From Cellulosimicrobium marinum (GTDB lineage: Bacteria > Actinomycetota > Actinomycetes > Actinomycetales > Cellulomonadaceae), in assembly GCF_020551945.1 (NCBI RefSeq), contig NZ_JAJBZH010000003.1, positions 516,347 to 580,346 on the forward strand: a DNA stretch of 64,000 bases. Direction: 5' to 3'. The notes beneath the pieces were generated by a model that had not been told where the DNA came from, made no database searches, and saw nothing but the letters and a program-made list of their open reading frames with translations. Position numbers and translations under genes: made by a program. Below, one piece after another: positions 1 to 8,445 of this stretch; position 1 is the stretch's first letter; every line of letters starts with the position of its first letter.

Positions 1-42
1 ACGACGAGGGCGCGGCCCCCCCGCAGGTTGCCGCGCCGTCGT
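1..42 (-). terminator. Hairpin downstream of rplA
   Basis: ACGACG and GCGCGGC pair with GCCGCGC and CGTCGT around a 13-nt loop, with a 3-nt bulge (AGG) on one side. It begins about 30 nt after the rplA stop. There is no T-tract, which is usual in high-GC actinomycetes, so the terminator role is inferred from position and stem strength. The window edge cuts off anything further. Confidence 0.5.
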
Positions 43-73
43 GCGCGTTGTCAGCCGCCGAGAAGGACCACCG

Positions 74-790
74 TCAGGCGGCGTCCTCCTCCAGGAGCTT
101 CGTCGTCTTGGACTGGTCCAGCGGGATGCCGGGGCCCATCGTCGTCGTCAGCGTCGCCTTCGTGATGTAGCGGCCCTTCGAGGACGACGGCTTGAGGCGC
201 AGGACCTCCTCGATCGCGGCCGCGTAGTTCTCCACCAGCGCCTTCTCGTCGAACGAGACCTTGCCGATGATGAAGTGCAGGTTCGAGTGCTTGTCGACAC
301 GGAACTCGATCTTGCCGCCCTTGATGTCGGACACGGCCTTCGTCACGTCCATCGTCACGGTGCCGGTCTTCGGGTTCGGCATCAGACCGCGGGGACCGAG
401 CACCTTGCCCAGGCGCCCGACCTTGCCCATGAGGTCCGGCGTCGCCACCGCGGCGTCGAAGTCGGTGTACCCGCCGGCCACCTTCTCGATGAGGTCGTCG
501 CCGCCGACCTCGTCGGCACCGGCCGCACGGGCCTCCTCGGCCTTCGCCGCGTTCGCGAAGACGATGACGCGGGCCGTCTTACCCGTGCCGTTCGGGAGGT
601 TCACCGTGCCACGGACCATCTGGTCCGCCTTGCGCGGGTCCACACCCAGGCGGAAGACGACCTCCACGGTCGCGTCGTACTTGACCGTCGACGTCTCCTT
701 CGCGAGACGGACGGCCTCGAGCGGAGCGTAGAGACGCTCGCGGTCGATCTTCTCCTCGGCGTTGCGGTACGCCTTGCTGCGCGTTGCCAT
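74..790 (-). CDS. rplA: 50S ribosomal protein L1
   Basis: L1 of the large subunit forms the mobile L1 stalk that helps release deacylated tRNA from the E site, and in many bacteria it represses its own L11-L1 mRNA. The 238-residue product has the normal family length and begins [14 protein letters not shown]. The signature [14 protein letters not shown] lies near residues 130-145 and the C-terminal TMGPG is present. The reading frame is open 138 nt further upstream, but the ATG at 790 is preceded by AAGGAG at proper spacing and matches where L1 proteins begin. rplK lies upstream, separated by 275 nt that contain a duplicated segment. Identity is certain. Confidence 0.98.
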   Translation of the reverse strand: MATRSKAYRNAEEKIDRERLYAPLEAVRLAKETSTVKYDATVEVVFRLGVDPRKADQMVRGTVNLPNGTGKTARVIVFANAAKAEEARAAGADEVGGDDLIEKVAGGYTDFDAAVATPDLMGKVGRLGKVLGPRGLMPNPKTGTVTMDVTKAVSDIKGGKIEFRVDKHSNLHFIIGKVSFDEKALVENYAAAIEEVLRLKPSSSKGRYITKATLTTTMGPGIPLDQSKTTKLLEEDAA

Positions 791-910
791 TCTGCTTCTC
801 CTTCTGCAGTCGTGGTCGACGGGTCCGCGCGGACCCTGCCACTGCCGCCCGCGGACGCGGACGGACGATCTGAGGTGTCGAGCGACGCTCAGCCCGCTGT
901 TCCTTCGCTC

Positions 911-1072
911 GGGCCGAGCGCCGCTCACGCTCCGGCAGGACTCGCTGGCGCTCGTCCTCCCTCCGCGTTCGCTCTGCTCAGCCCACTGTCTCGTGGTCGG
1001 GCCGAGCGCCGCTCACGCTCCGGCAGGACTCGCTGGCGCTCGTCCTCCCTCCGCGCTCGCTCTGCTCAGCCC
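911..1072. repeat. Tandem 74-75-bp duplication between rplK and rplA
   Basis: Bases 911-984 and 998-1072 are the same sequence with one substitution and one 1-nt indel, separated by 13 bp. Each copy holds an internal inverted repeat (CGAGCGCC and GGCGCTCG, 24-nt loop). The right copy covers the rplK stop codon, so the left copy looks like a duplicate of the rplK 3' end and its flank. It lies in the leader where L1 autoregulation would be expected to act. Confidence 0.85.
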
Positions 1073-1497
1073 TCGACGGTGATGCCCATCGAGCGGGCCG
1101 TGCCCGCGATGATCTTCGACGCGGCGTCGATGTCGTTCGCGTTGAGGTCCTCGAGCTTGCTCTGGGCGATCTCGCGCACCTGGTCCGCGGTGATCTTCGC
1201 GACCTTGACGGTGTGCGGCGTGGCCGAGCCCTTCTGGACGCCCGCGGCCTTCTTGATGAGCTCCGCGGCCGGCGGCGTCTTCGTGACGAAGGTGAAGGAA
1301 CGGTCCTCGTAGACCGTGATCTCCACCGGGATCACGTTGCCGCGCTGCGACTCGGTCGCCGCGTTGTACGCCTTGCAGAACTCCATGATGTTCACGCCGT
1401 GCTGACCGAGCGCGGGGCCGATCGGCGGGGCGGGCGTCGCCGCACCGGCCTGGATCTGGAGCTTGATGAGGCCGGAGACCTTCTTCTTGGGAGGCAT
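1066..1497 (-). CDS. rplK: 50S ribosomal protein L11
   Basis: L11 binds 23S rRNA in the GTPase-associated centre together with L10/L12, acts with the translational GTPases, and is the site sensed by RelA and thiostrepton. The 143-residue product matches the family length. It begins [15 protein letters not shown], carries the proline-rich [16 protein letters not shown] segment near residues 21-37, and ends with SMGITVEG. The ATG at 1497 is preceded by AGGGAAG. It follows nusG after about 110 nt that hold two hairpins and precedes rplA, the standard order. Certain. Confidence 0.98.
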
Positions 1498-1566
1498 GAC
1501 TCTTCCCTGGCTTTCTTCTCGTGGGCCGACGCCGTGGGCGATGACCCGGTTGCAGTACTGCGCTCA

Positions 1567-1603
1567 CGCGGCACAGGCGTGCCGCGCCAGGTTGCGGACC
1601 TGG
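1567..1603 (-). terminator. Two adjacent hairpins between nusG and rplK
   Basis: CGCGGCAC-N4-GTGCCGCG (1567-1586) is directly followed by CCAGGT-N5-ACCTGG (1587-1603), within 4 nt of the nusG stop. Without a T-tract this may be a partial terminator, an attenuator or an mRNA processing signal that sets the nusG to rplK ratio. Function is inferred from position only. Confidence 0.4.
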
Positions 1604-1606
1604 GTG

Positions 1607-2398
1607 TCAGATCTTGGCGACCTGGTTGAACGACAGCTCGACCGGGGTCTCCCGGCCGAAGATGGAGACGAGGACCTTGAGCTTCTGGTTCTCGACGTTG
1701 ATCTCGGAGATCGTCGCGGGCAGCGTGTCGAACGGGCCGTCGGTGACGGTGACGGACTCGCCGACCGTGAAGTCGACCTCGATCGGGGCCTTGGCCTGCG
1801 CGGGGGCGGGCTTGCCGGGCTCCGGGGCGGGGGCCAGCATCGGCGCGAGCATCGAGAAGACCTCGTCGAGCGTCAGCGGCACCGGCTGGTGGGTGTGACC
1901 GACGAACCCGGTGACACCGGGCGTGTGGCGCACCGCGCCCCACGACTCGTCGGTGAGGTCCATGCGCACGAGGACGTAGCCGGGGATGCGCACGCGTCGC
2001 ACGATCTTCTTCTGCGCGTTCTTGATCTCGGCCACCTCCTCCATGGGGACCTCGATCTGGAAGATGTAGTCCTCCATGTTCAGGCTCTGGATGCGGTTCT
2101 CCAGGTTGGCCTTCACACGGTTCTCGTAGCCCGCGTAGGAGTGGATGACGTACCAGTCGCCGAGCTGCGAGCGCAGGGTCCGCTTGAACTCGGCGACCGG
2201 GTCCTCGATGACGTCGCCGTCCTCGTCGGTGGGACGCTCGTCCTCGGCCTCGACGTCCGCGTCCTGCGCGTCGTCGTCCGCCGTCGCGGACTCGTCGGCG
2301 GCCGCGGGCGCGTCCGTGCTCTCGTCGACCTCGTCCTGGGCACCCTCGGGCTGCGTCGGGTCGACGTTCTCCGTCTGGTCCAGCGACTCCTGGGACAC
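1607..2398 (-). CDS. nusG: Transcription termination/antitermination protein NusG
   Basis: NusG binds RNA polymerase across the cleft, promotes processive elongation, and links it to Rho or to ribosomal S10 through its KOW domain. The chosen GTG start at 2398 gives 263 residues. Residues 1-70 are a very acidic Asp/Glu/Ala-rich extension typical of actinobacterial NusG. The NGN domain follows ([19 protein letters not shown], and [16 protein letters not shown]), then the KOW domain with [12 protein letters not shown] and the end SFNQVAKI. The frame is open to 2542 but upstream has no plausible start, whereas AGCAGG sits about 8 nt before this GTG. It lies between secE and rplK. Confidence 0.96.
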   Translation of the reverse strand: MSQESLDQTENVDPTQPEGAQDEVDESTDAPAAADESATADDDAQDADVEAEDERPTDEDGDVIEDPVAEFKRTLRSQLGDWYVIHSYAGYENRVKANLENRIQSLNMEDYIFQIEVPMEEVAEIKNAQKKIVRRVRIPGYVLVRMDLTDESWGAVRHTPGVTGFVGHTHQPVPLTLDEVFSMLAPMLAPAPEPGKPAPAQAKAPIEVDFTVGESVTVTDGPFDTLPATISEINVENQKLKVLVSIFGRETPVELSFNQVAKI

Positions 2399-2465
2399 GA
2401 ACGAACCTGCTTTCTGCTGACCGGCTTCGATGACTTCTGGAAGGACTGCGGCTGGAAGCGCCGAC

Positions 2466-2506
2466 GGCGCCCCGAGGGGCGCCGGGTGCCGGTGTGGCGA
2501 CACCGG
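2466..2506 (-). terminator. Paired hairpins between secE and nusG
   Basis: GGCGCCCC-GA-GGGGCGCC (2466-2483) and CCGGTGT-GGCG-ACACCGG (2489-2506) stand 17-41 nt after the start of the secE-nusG gap as read on the minus strand. Both stems are perfect. There is no T-tract, and the genes are normally cotranscribed, so attenuation or mRNA processing is as likely as termination. Confidence 0.4.
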
Positions 2507-2523
2507 GGGTGCGTCCTGGCGGG

Positions 2524-2805
2524 CTAGTCCCCGAAGACCCACAGGACGGCCTTGCCGATCCCGAGGTCGAGCACCGTCACGAAGGCCATGACGACCAGCA
2601 CGAACACCAGGACGACCGTCGTGTAGGTGATCAGCTCGGAGCGCGTCGGCGTGACCACCTTGCGCAGCTCGGCGATCACCTGGCGCACGAAGAGGGCGAT
2701 GCGGGCGAAGATGTTGGGCTTCTTCTCCCCGGCAGGACGCGCCTTCCTCACCTCGTCGGCGCGTGCGCCGTCCGCACCCACGGCCTCTGAAGGCGATTCG
2801 CTCAC
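2524..2805 (-). CDS. secE: Preprotein translocase subunit SecE
   Basis: SecE clamps the two halves of SecY in the SecYEG channel. The 93-residue product is the single-span actinobacterial form: an Ala/Glu-rich cytoplasmic head, the amphipathic segment [17 protein letters not shown] (about residues 39-55) that packs on SecY, then one membrane helix (about 61-85). Translation starts at GTG 2805. The gene follows tRNA-Trp by about 108 nt and precedes nusG, as in most actinobacteria. Identity is certain from sequence and order. Confidence 0.96.
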   Translation of the reverse strand: MSESPSEAVGADGARADEVRKARPAGEKKPNIFARIALFVRQVIAELRKVVTPTRSELITYTTVVLVFVLVVMAFVTVLDLGIGKAVLWVFGD

Positions 2806-2890
2806 TGATCTACCCCATCGCTGACGTGCGGGACGAGCCCTGGACCTGCTGGAACCTCTCGATGCAATCCGTTAGTCGGACCACGCACGA

Positions 2891-2902
2891 CCCCCATGGG
2901 GG
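2891..2902. other. 12-bp perfect palindrome between tRNA-Trp and secE
   Basis: CCCCCATGGGGG lies 10 nt past the 3' end of tRNA-Trp on the minus strand. It may end or process the tRNA transcript before secE. No T-tract follows. Confidence 0.35.
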
Positions 2903-2912
2903 AGGTGCTGTG

Positions 2913-2985
2913 CAGGGTAGACAGGACTCGAACCTGCAACCTGCGGTTTTGGAGACCGCTGCGCTACCAATTGCGCCACTACCCT
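2913..2985 (-). tRNA. tRNA-Trp (CCA anticodon)
   Basis: 73 nt. The acceptor arms AGGGTAG and CTACCCT pair perfectly with G as discriminator. The anticodon loop reads CTCCAAA (anticodon CCA), and the T arm carries GGTTCGAGTCC. CCA is not encoded. Its place directly upstream of secE-nusG matches the conserved trpT position in actinobacteria. Confidence 0.97.
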
Positions 2986-3122
2986 TCGCGATCGACGCCC
3001 GTCCTCTCCCCTCCGTACCGCCCGTCGAGGCGCGGTTCAGCAGGGTGGGCGTCCACCACCGAGGGACCACTGTACGCGACCGCGGCCGTGCGGTCGAACC
3101 ACGTCCGCCACGGACGGCGAGC

Positions 3123-3144
3123 GTGTCCACCGGTCGGTGGACAC
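3123..3144. other. Hairpin between divergent tRNA-Trp and ABC transporter
   Basis: GTGTCCACC and GGTGGACAC flank GGTC: a 9-bp perfect stem 57 nt before the ATPase start. It could be an operator for the downstream operon (for example for its NarL-type regulator) or an mRNA 5' stem. Nothing else was recognised in 2990-3201. Confidence 0.3.
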
Positions 3145-3201
3145 GAGGTCCGGACGATCGGGCGTCGCGCGCGAGGGCGCCGTCGGACGACGCTGGTCGG
3201 C

Positions 3202-4209
3202 ATGGACACCACACGAGAGGGGACGGCCGCGGCCCGCGGGACGGCGGCCGCGCCGGCCCGGCACGGCAGCCCGGCCGCCAGCGCCGCCGCCAGCACCGCC
3301 GCCAGCACCGCCGGAAGCACGGGCGGGCGGGCGGCGGGGCCCGCGATCGAGGTGCGCGGGCTGCGCAAGCGGTACGGCGCCAAGCAGGCCGTGGCCGGGG
3401 TCGACCTGCGGGTCGAGCGCGGCGAGATCGTCGCCCTGCTCGGGCCGAACGGCGCCGGGAAGACGACGACCGTCGAGATCCTGGAGGGCTTCCGCTCGCG
3501 CGACGCGGGCGACGTCAGCGTCCTCGGCGCGGACCCGCAGACGGCGGGGCGCGCGTGGCGGGACAGGATCGGCGTCGTGCTGCAGGACTCGCGGGACCTC
3601 ACGGAGTTCACGGTCGCGGAGATCGTCGCGCACTTCGCCGGCTTCTACGCGGCGCCGCGCGACCCGGAGCAGGTGATCGACGCCGTCGGGCTGCGGGAGA
3701 AGGCCCGCACGCGCACGCGCCAGCTCTCGGGCGGGCAGCGGCGGCGGCTCGACGTCGCGCTCGGGATCGTCGGGCGGCCCGAGCTCGTGTTCCTCGACGA
3801 GCCGACCACGGGGTTCGACCCGCAGGCGCGGCGCGCGTTCTGGGACCTGGTGCGCGCCCTGCGCGACGACGGCACGACGATCCTCCTCACGACGCACTAC
3901 CTCGACGAGGCGGCGCAGCTCGCGGACCGCGTGGCGGTGCTGCGCGACGGCGTGGTGGTCGCCCTCGACGCCCCGGACCGGCTGGGCGGCCCGGACGCCC
4001 GGCGCCCCGTGGTGCGCTGGACCCAGGACGGCGTGCGTCGGTCGCGGAGCACCGCCCGGCCGACCGCTCTCGTCGCCGAGCTGGCGGCGGCCTCCCCCGA
4101 CGGCGAGGTGCCCGACCTGGAGGTCGCGCGGCCCAGCCTCGAGGACGTCTACCTCGACCTCATCGGCGCCGCGGGCGCCGGCACGACCGACCAGGAGGCC
4201 CGACCGTGA
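3202..4209 (+). CDS. ABC-2 type exporter, ATP-binding subunit
   Basis: This is the nucleotide-binding subunit of a daunorubicin-type (DrrA/CcmA-like) ABC exporter; it hydrolyses ATP to drive the permease encoded next. From ATG 3202 it has 335 residues. The first 45 are a low-complexity Ala/Ser/Thr/Gly tract unlike the family. Then come Walker A GPNGAGKTT, the Q-loop VVLQDSRDLTEF, the signature LSGGQRRRLDVAL, Walker B LVFLDEP, and the switch His in TTHYLDEA. The last 80 residues form the family's C-terminal dimer region. The frame is open to 2896, but that start would read back across tRNA-Trp. The stop overlaps the permease start by 3 nt. Substrate unknown. Confidence 0.93.
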   Translation: MDTTREGTAAARGTAAAPARHGSPAASAAASTAASTAGSTGGRAAGPAIEVRGLRKRYGAKQAVAGVDLRVERGEIVALLGPNGAGKTTTVEILEGFRSRDAGDVSVLGADPQTAGRAWRDRIGVVLQDSRDLTEFTVAEIVAHFAGFYAAPRDPEQVIDAVGLREKARTRTRQLSGGQRRRLDVALGIVGRPELVFLDEPTTGFDPQARRAFWDLVRALRDDGTTILLTTHYLDEAAQLADRVAVLRDGVVVALDAPDRLGGPDARRPVVRWTQDGVRRSRSTARPTALVAELAAASPDGEVPDLEVARPSLEDVYLDLIGAAGAGTTDQEARP

Positions 4210-5087
4210 GCACCACGACCGCACCGACCCGACCGTCGCCGCCCCCCGGGGCGCGCCGCTCCCCCGCGCTGCCGGGCGTCGCGCGCCTGGGGCTGGCCCG
4301 CACCGGGGCGGAGCTGCGCGGGTTCTTCCGCGAGCGCGACGCCGTGATCTTCGTGTTCACGTACCCGGTGATCATGCTCGCGATCTTCGCGACGGTCTTC
4401 GACGGCCAGGAGCAGGCCACGGCCGACTACGGCGTGCCGTTCGCGCAGTACTTCCTGCCGGGCATGCTCGCGACGGGCATCATGCTCACGGGCTTCCAGT
4501 CGCTCGCGATCTCCATCGCGGTGGAGCGTGACGACGGCACGCTCAAGCGCCTGCGCGCCACTCCCCTGCCCCCGGTGGCGTACTTCCTGGGCAAGATCGG
4601 CCTGGTCCTGACGACGGCCGTGGTGCAGACGGTGCTGCTGCTCGCGCTGGCCGCCGTCGCGTTCGACGTGCCCATGCCCTGGGACATGCCCGACGGCGCC
4701 GCGCGGGTCGCGACGTTCGCGTGGGTCTTCGTCCTGGGCTGCGCGGCGGGCGCCGTGTGCGGCGTCGGGTTCTCCTCGCTCCCGCGCTCCGGGAAGTCGG
4801 TCACGGCGGTCGTCACGCCCGTCGTGCTGGTGCTGCAGTTCATCTCGGGCGTGTTCTTCGCGTTCTTCGCGCTGCCGTCGTGGATGCAGACGGTCGCGTC
4901 CCTGTTCCCGCTGAAGTGGATGGCGCAGGGGATGCGGTCGGTGTTCCTCCCCGCGGAGGCCGTGGTCCTCGAGCCGTCGGGGTCGTGGCAGCACCCGGCG
5001 ACGGCTGCTGTACTGGTCGCATGGCTGGTGGTGGGTCTCGTCGTCGGGGTGCGCACGTTCCGGTGGCGGCGCCGTGACGACGGCTGA
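4206..5087 (+). CDS. ABC-2 type exporter, permease subunit
   Basis: This is the membrane partner of the preceding ATPase, an ABC-2 transporter of 293 residues starting at GTG 4206 within the ATPase stop. About six membrane spans can be seen: one near residue 45 (VFTYPVIMLAIFATVF), then an external segment, then spans from about 80 onward. The cytoplasmic stretch VERDDGTLKRLRATPLPP between spans 2 and 3 is the typical ABC-2 coupling motif. The 3' end overlaps the next kinase gene by 14 nt, so transport and signalling genes are translationally coupled. Such pairs often export a peptide, lipid or drug sensed by the linked kinase; the substrate here cannot be read. Confidence 0.92.
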   Translation: MSTTTAPTRPSPPPGARRSPALPGVARLGLARTGAELRGFFRERDAVIFVFTYPVIMLAIFATVFDGQEQATADYGVPFAQYFLPGMLATGIMLTGFQSLAISIAVERDDGTLKRLRATPLPPVAYFLGKIGLVLTTAVVQTVLLLALAAVAFDVPMPWDMPDGAARVATFAWVFVLGCAAGAVCGVGFSSLPRSGKSVTAVVTPVVLVLQFISGVFFAFFALPSWMQTVASLFPLKWMAQGMRSVFLPAEAVVLEPSGSWQHPATAAVLVAWLVVGLVVGVRTFRWRRRDDG

Positions 5088-6345
5088 CGGGGCACGCGCG
5101 GTCGGCGCGCCGGCGGACCCGGGGGCGCCGCCGCGCGCCACCGACGAGCTCGACGGCACGTGGGCGCGGGACGTGCGCTGGTGGGACGTCGCGTTCTACG
5201 TCATCGTCACGCTCAGCGCCCTGGCCCTCGTCGTGTCCGAGGTGCGCGGACCGGCCCTCGCCGTGGCGATGACGGCGACGGCGGTCCTGCTGGTCGCCTA
5301 CACCACGTTCGGCAGGCGGGCCGCCCGCACGCGCGACCAGGTCCCGGCCCACCTGTACCTGCTCGTCGCGGTCGCGGCGACCGTCGTCGTCGCCGCGCAG
5401 GACACCCTCGGCACGCTCCTGCTGTTCGCGGTCTTCACCCAGATCTGGATGCTGTCGGAGCACCTGTGGGCGCAGGTCGTGCTGTGCGTCGTGCTGGCCG
5501 GCGGGACGGCCCTGGCGCTCGCGTGGGACCCGGCGACCGGGAGGGTCGAGCCGTCGGCGCTCGCGAGCACCGCACCGCAGATGGGCGTCGCGCTGGCGTT
5601 CTCCCTGGGGCTCGGGCTGTGGACGGCGCACACGATGCGGCAGGCGGAGCGGCACGCGCGGCTCGTCGACGCGCTGCGCGCCACCCAGGCGGAGCTCGCG
5701 CGCTCGCACCACGAGGCGGGCGTGGCGGCGGAGCGCGACCGCGTCGCGCAGGAGATCCACGACACGCTCGCGCAGGGCTTCACGAGCGTCGTCATGCTCG
5801 CGCAGGCGGCCCGCGCGGACCTGGACCGCGGCGCGGCCGACGCCGCCCGCGAGCGGCTCGGGCTCGTCGAGGCGACGGCGCGCGACAACCTCGCCGAGGC
5901 GCGGGCGCTCGTCGCGGCGTCGGGTCCGGCCCCGTTGATGGGCGGCGGCACGCTCGGGGAGGTCCTCGCGCGGCTCGCCGGCCGGTTCGAGGCGGAGACG
6001 GGCGTCGTCGTCTCCGCGCGGCTGACCGACGTCGCGGGGCTGTCCAGCGCGGACGAGGTGGTGCTGCTGCGCTCGGCGCAGGAGGCCCTGGCGAACGTCC
6101 GGCGGCACGCGGCCGCGCACGCCGTCCGGATCGTGCTCGCGCAGGACGGCGTGCGCACCCGCCTCGAGGTGCACGACGACGGTCGCGGCCTGCCCGGCGA
6201 CGTCACCGAGGGCTACGGCCTGCGGGGGATGCGCGAGCGGGTCGCCGTCGGCGGCGGCACGGTCCGGCTCGGTCCCGGGAGCGGCGGCGGCACGTCTGTC
6301 GTGGTCGAGCTCCCGCGGGTCGGCGACCCGGGCGGTGCACGGTGA
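5074..6345 (+). CDS. NarL-family sensor histidine kinase
   Basis: This is a membrane sensor kinase of the HisKA_3 (DesK/NarX) type. The 423-residue product starts at GTG 5074. The N-terminal half carries about five to six hydrophobic helices (residues 37-185) with little extracellular mass, which suits sensing of membrane state or a ligand in the bilayer. The phosphoacceptor is His229 in EIHDTLAQGF. The HATPase domain follows with the N-box QEALANVRRHA, the G1 box DDGRG and GYGLRGMRERV. It overlaps the permease 5' and its response regulator 3' (GTGA), so all four genes form one operon. The arrangement resembles drug- or envelope-stress-responsive LiaS/DesK systems next to ABC-2 exporters. Confidence 0.94.
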   Translation: MTTADGARAVGAPADPGAPPRATDELDGTWARDVRWWDVAFYVIVTLSALALVVSEVRGPALAVAMTATAVLLVAYTTFGRRAARTRDQVPAHLYLLVAVAATVVVAAQDTLGTLLLFAVFTQIWMLSEHLWAQVVLCVVLAGGTALALAWDPATGRVEPSALASTAPQMGVALAFSLGLGLWTAHTMRQAERHARLVDALRATQAELARSHHEAGVAAERDRVAQEIHDTLAQGFTSVVMLAQAARADLDRGAADAARERLGLVEATARDNLAEARALVAASGPAPLMGGGTLGEVLARLAGRFEAETGVVVSARLTDVAGLSSADEVVLLRSAQEALANVRRHAAAHAVRIVLAQDGVRTRLEVHDDGRGLPGDVTEGYGLRGMRERVAVGGGTVRLGPGSGGGTSVVVELPRVGDPGGAR

Positions 6346-6989
6346 ACGCCTCGGTGCGCGTGCTCGTCGTCGACGACCACCCCGTGGTGCGCTCCGGGCT
6401 CGTCGGGCTGCTCGCCGCCGAGCCGGACCTCGACGTCGTGGGCGAGGCCGAGGACGGGGCGCGGGCCGTCGCCCTCGCGGCCGAGCTCGCGCCCGACGTC
6501 GTCCTCATGGACCTGCGCATGCCCGTCCTCGACGGCGTCGGCGCGACCGCGCAGATCCTCGGGTCCGCCCGCGGTGCGGTCACCGCGCCGGACCGGCCGC
6601 GCGTCGTCGTGCTCACGACGTACGAGACCGACGCCGACATCCTGCGCGCGGTCGAGGCCGGCGCGACGGGCTACCTGCTCAAGGACACGCCGCGCGACGA
6701 GCTGGTCGCGGGGGTGCGCGCCGCAGCCCGTGGGCAGACGGTGCTCGCGCCGAGCGTCGCGACCCGCCTCGTGACGTCGGTGCGCGGCGAACGGCTGACC
6801 GACCGCGAGGTCGAGGTGCTGCGGCTGGTCGCGCGCGGGCTGTCCAACGCGGCGGTCGGCCGGGAGCTGTTCATCGCGGAGACCACGGTCAAGACGCACC
6901 TGCTGCGCGTGTTCGGCAAGCTCGGGGTGGACGACCGGACGGCCGCGGTGACCGTCGCGATGGAGCGGGGCTACCTCGTCGGCCGGTGA
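6342..6989 (+). CDS. NarL/LuxR-family response regulator
   Basis: This is the 215-residue cognate regulator of the upstream kinase. Receiver domain: DD at 11-12, phosphoacceptor Asp57 in VVLMDLRMP, then VVLTTYETD and the conserved Lys in GYLLKDTP. The C-terminal LuxR helix-turn-helix (about 150-212) has LTDREVEVLRLVARGLSNAAVG and TVKTHLLRVFGKL. Start GTG 6342 overlaps the kinase stop. It probably controls this operon; the 9-bp hairpin at 3123-3144 is a possible but unproven site. A 12-bp tandem repeat begins at its stop codon. Confidence 0.95.
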   Translation: MNASVRVLVVDDHPVVRSGLVGLLAAEPDLDVVGEAEDGARAVALAAELAPDVVLMDLRMPVLDGVGATAQILGSARGAVTAPDRPRVVVLTTYETDADILRAVEAGATGYLLKDTPRDELVAGVRAAARGQTVLAPSVATRLVTSVRGERLTDREVEVLRLVARGLSNAAVGRELFIAETTVKTHLLRVFGKLGVDDRTAAVTVAMERGYLVGR

Positions 6990-7026
6990 GTCGGCCGGTG
7001 AGCCGGCCGGTGAGCCTCCCGGTGAG
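6979..7026 (+). repeat. 12-bp tandem repeat at a stop codon
   Basis: TCGGCCGGTGAG at 6979-6990 is followed by three further units (6991-7002, 7003-7014, 7015-7026), the last degenerate. The regulator's TGA lies in the first unit, so unit gain or loss would not alter the protein. It looks like replication slippage. Confidence 0.8.
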
Positions 7027-7034
7027 GCGCGTGG

Positions 7035-7040
7035 CAGACT
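7035..7040 (+). promoter_or_regulatory. Candidate -10 hexamer of a leaderless promoter
   Basis: CAGACT ends 6 nt before GTG 7047, the same spacing as at 8101-8106 and 26298-26303. Transcription would then begin at or next to the start codon. No clear -35 is visible, so the call is tentative. Confidence 0.35.
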
Positions 7041-7046
7041 CCGCGT

Positions 7047-8066
7047 GTGCGAGACCTGGCGACGCTCCCCAAGGCCCACCTGCACCTGCACTTCACGGGC
7101 TCGATGCGGGTCGAGACCCTGCGCGACCTGGCCGAGCACTACGGCGTCCGCCTGCCGCACGCCCTGATCGACGGCGACCCGCTGCGCCTGCCCCCCACCG
7201 AGCGGGGGTGGTTCCGCTTCCAGCGCCTGTACGACGCCGCGCGCGCGTGCGTGCGCTCCGAGGCGGACATGCGCCGCATCGTCCTGGAGGCCGCGCAGGA
7301 CGACGCCGCCGAGGGCTCCGGGCGATTGGAGATCCAGGTGGACCCGACGTCGTACGCCCCGTTCGTCGGCGGGATCACGCCCGCGGTGGAGATCGTGCTC
7401 GACGCCGCGCGGTCCGCGAGCGCCGAGACGGGCACCGAGGTCGCGGTCGTCGTCGCGGCGTCGCGCATGCGCCACCCGCTCGACGCGCGCACCCTCGCGC
7501 GGCTCGCGGCCCGCTACGCGGGCGAGGGGCCGGGCGACGTCGTGGGGTTCGGGCTGAGCAACGACGAGCGGCGCGGCGACACGGCGGAGTTCGCCCGCGC
7601 GTTCGCGATCGCGCGGCGCGCGGGCCTCGCGTCGGTGCCGCACGGCGGGGAGCTCCTCGGGCCGGCCCACGTGCACGAGGTGGTGCGCGAGCTCGCGCCC
7701 GACCGGCTGGGGCACGGCGTGCGCTCGGCGGAGGACCGGCACGTCCTCGACGACCTGGTGGGGCGCGGGGTGGCGCTCGAGGTGTGCCCGGCGTCGAACG
7801 TCTCCCTCGGCGTGTACGACGACGCGCGGCAGGTCCCGCTCGGCGCGCTCGTCGACGCGGGGGCGCGGGTGGCGCTCGGCGCGGACGACCCGCTGCTGTT
7901 CGGGTCCCGGCTCGTCGCGCAGTACGAGACGGCGCGCACCGAGCACGGGTTCTCCGACGCCGAGCTCGCCGCGCTCGCCCGGTCGTCGATCCGGGCCAGC
8001 CGCGCGTCGTCGCTCACGCGGCGGCGGCTGCTGGCAGGCGTGGACGCCTGGCTCGCGGAGGGCTGA
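7047..8066 (+). CDS. add: Adenosine deaminase family protein
   Basis: This is a zinc-dependent TIM-barrel deaminase, most likely hydrolysing adenosine or deoxyadenosine to inosine and ammonia in purine salvage. The 339-residue product has the family's landmarks in order: metal-binding HLHLHFTG (His13 and His15), HGGE (usually HAGE) near residue 198, RLGHGVR near 220, and ADDPLLF near 280, which holds the metal-binding Asp. In the canonical PKxELHxH start, the Glu is a His here. No Shine-Dalgarno precedes GTG 7047, consistent with a leaderless message. Substrate preference cannot be settled by sequence; adenine or modified adenosines are possible. Confidence 0.82.
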   Translation: MRDLATLPKAHLHLHFTGSMRVETLRDLAEHYGVRLPHALIDGDPLRLPPTERGWFRFQRLYDAARACVRSEADMRRIVLEAAQDDAAEGSGRLEIQVDPTSYAPFVGGITPAVEIVLDAARSASAETGTEVAVVVAASRMRHPLDARTLARLAARYAGEGPGDVVGFGLSNDERRGDTAEFARAFAIARRAGLASVPHGGELLGPAHVHEVVRELAPDRLGHGVRSAEDRHVLDDLVGRGVALEVCPASNVSLGVYDDARQVPLGALVDAGARVALGADDPLLFGSRLVAQYETARTEHGFSDAELAALARSSIRASRASSLTRRRLLAGVDAWLAEG

Positions 8067-8073
8067 CACGCGC

Positions 8074-8106
8074 TCTCATGTGCATCTCATCCGGGTCTCG
8101 GATACT
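8074..8106 (+). promoter_or_regulatory. Candidate OmpR-family operator and leaderless promoter
   Basis: TCTCAT (8074), TCTCAT (8085) and TCTCGG (8096) form direct repeats at exactly 11-bp steps, the usual geometry for OmpR/PhoP-type regulators. The third repeat abuts GATACT (8101-8106), a -10-like hexamer ending 6 nt before ATG 8113. The repeats thus replace a -35 element, as in activator-dependent promoters. Related repeats lie at 11470-11506 and 12857-12885, which suggests autoregulation by the regulator at 10127. Confidence 0.6.
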
Positions 8107-8112
8107 GGGTCC

Positions 8113-8444
<332 letters not shown>

Positions 8445-8445
<1 letters not shown>

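Noticed and set aside
2896-3201. Upstream extension of the ABC ATPase frame
   Set aside because: It would read through the tRNA-Trp gene on the other strand; the family core begins well after ATG 3202.
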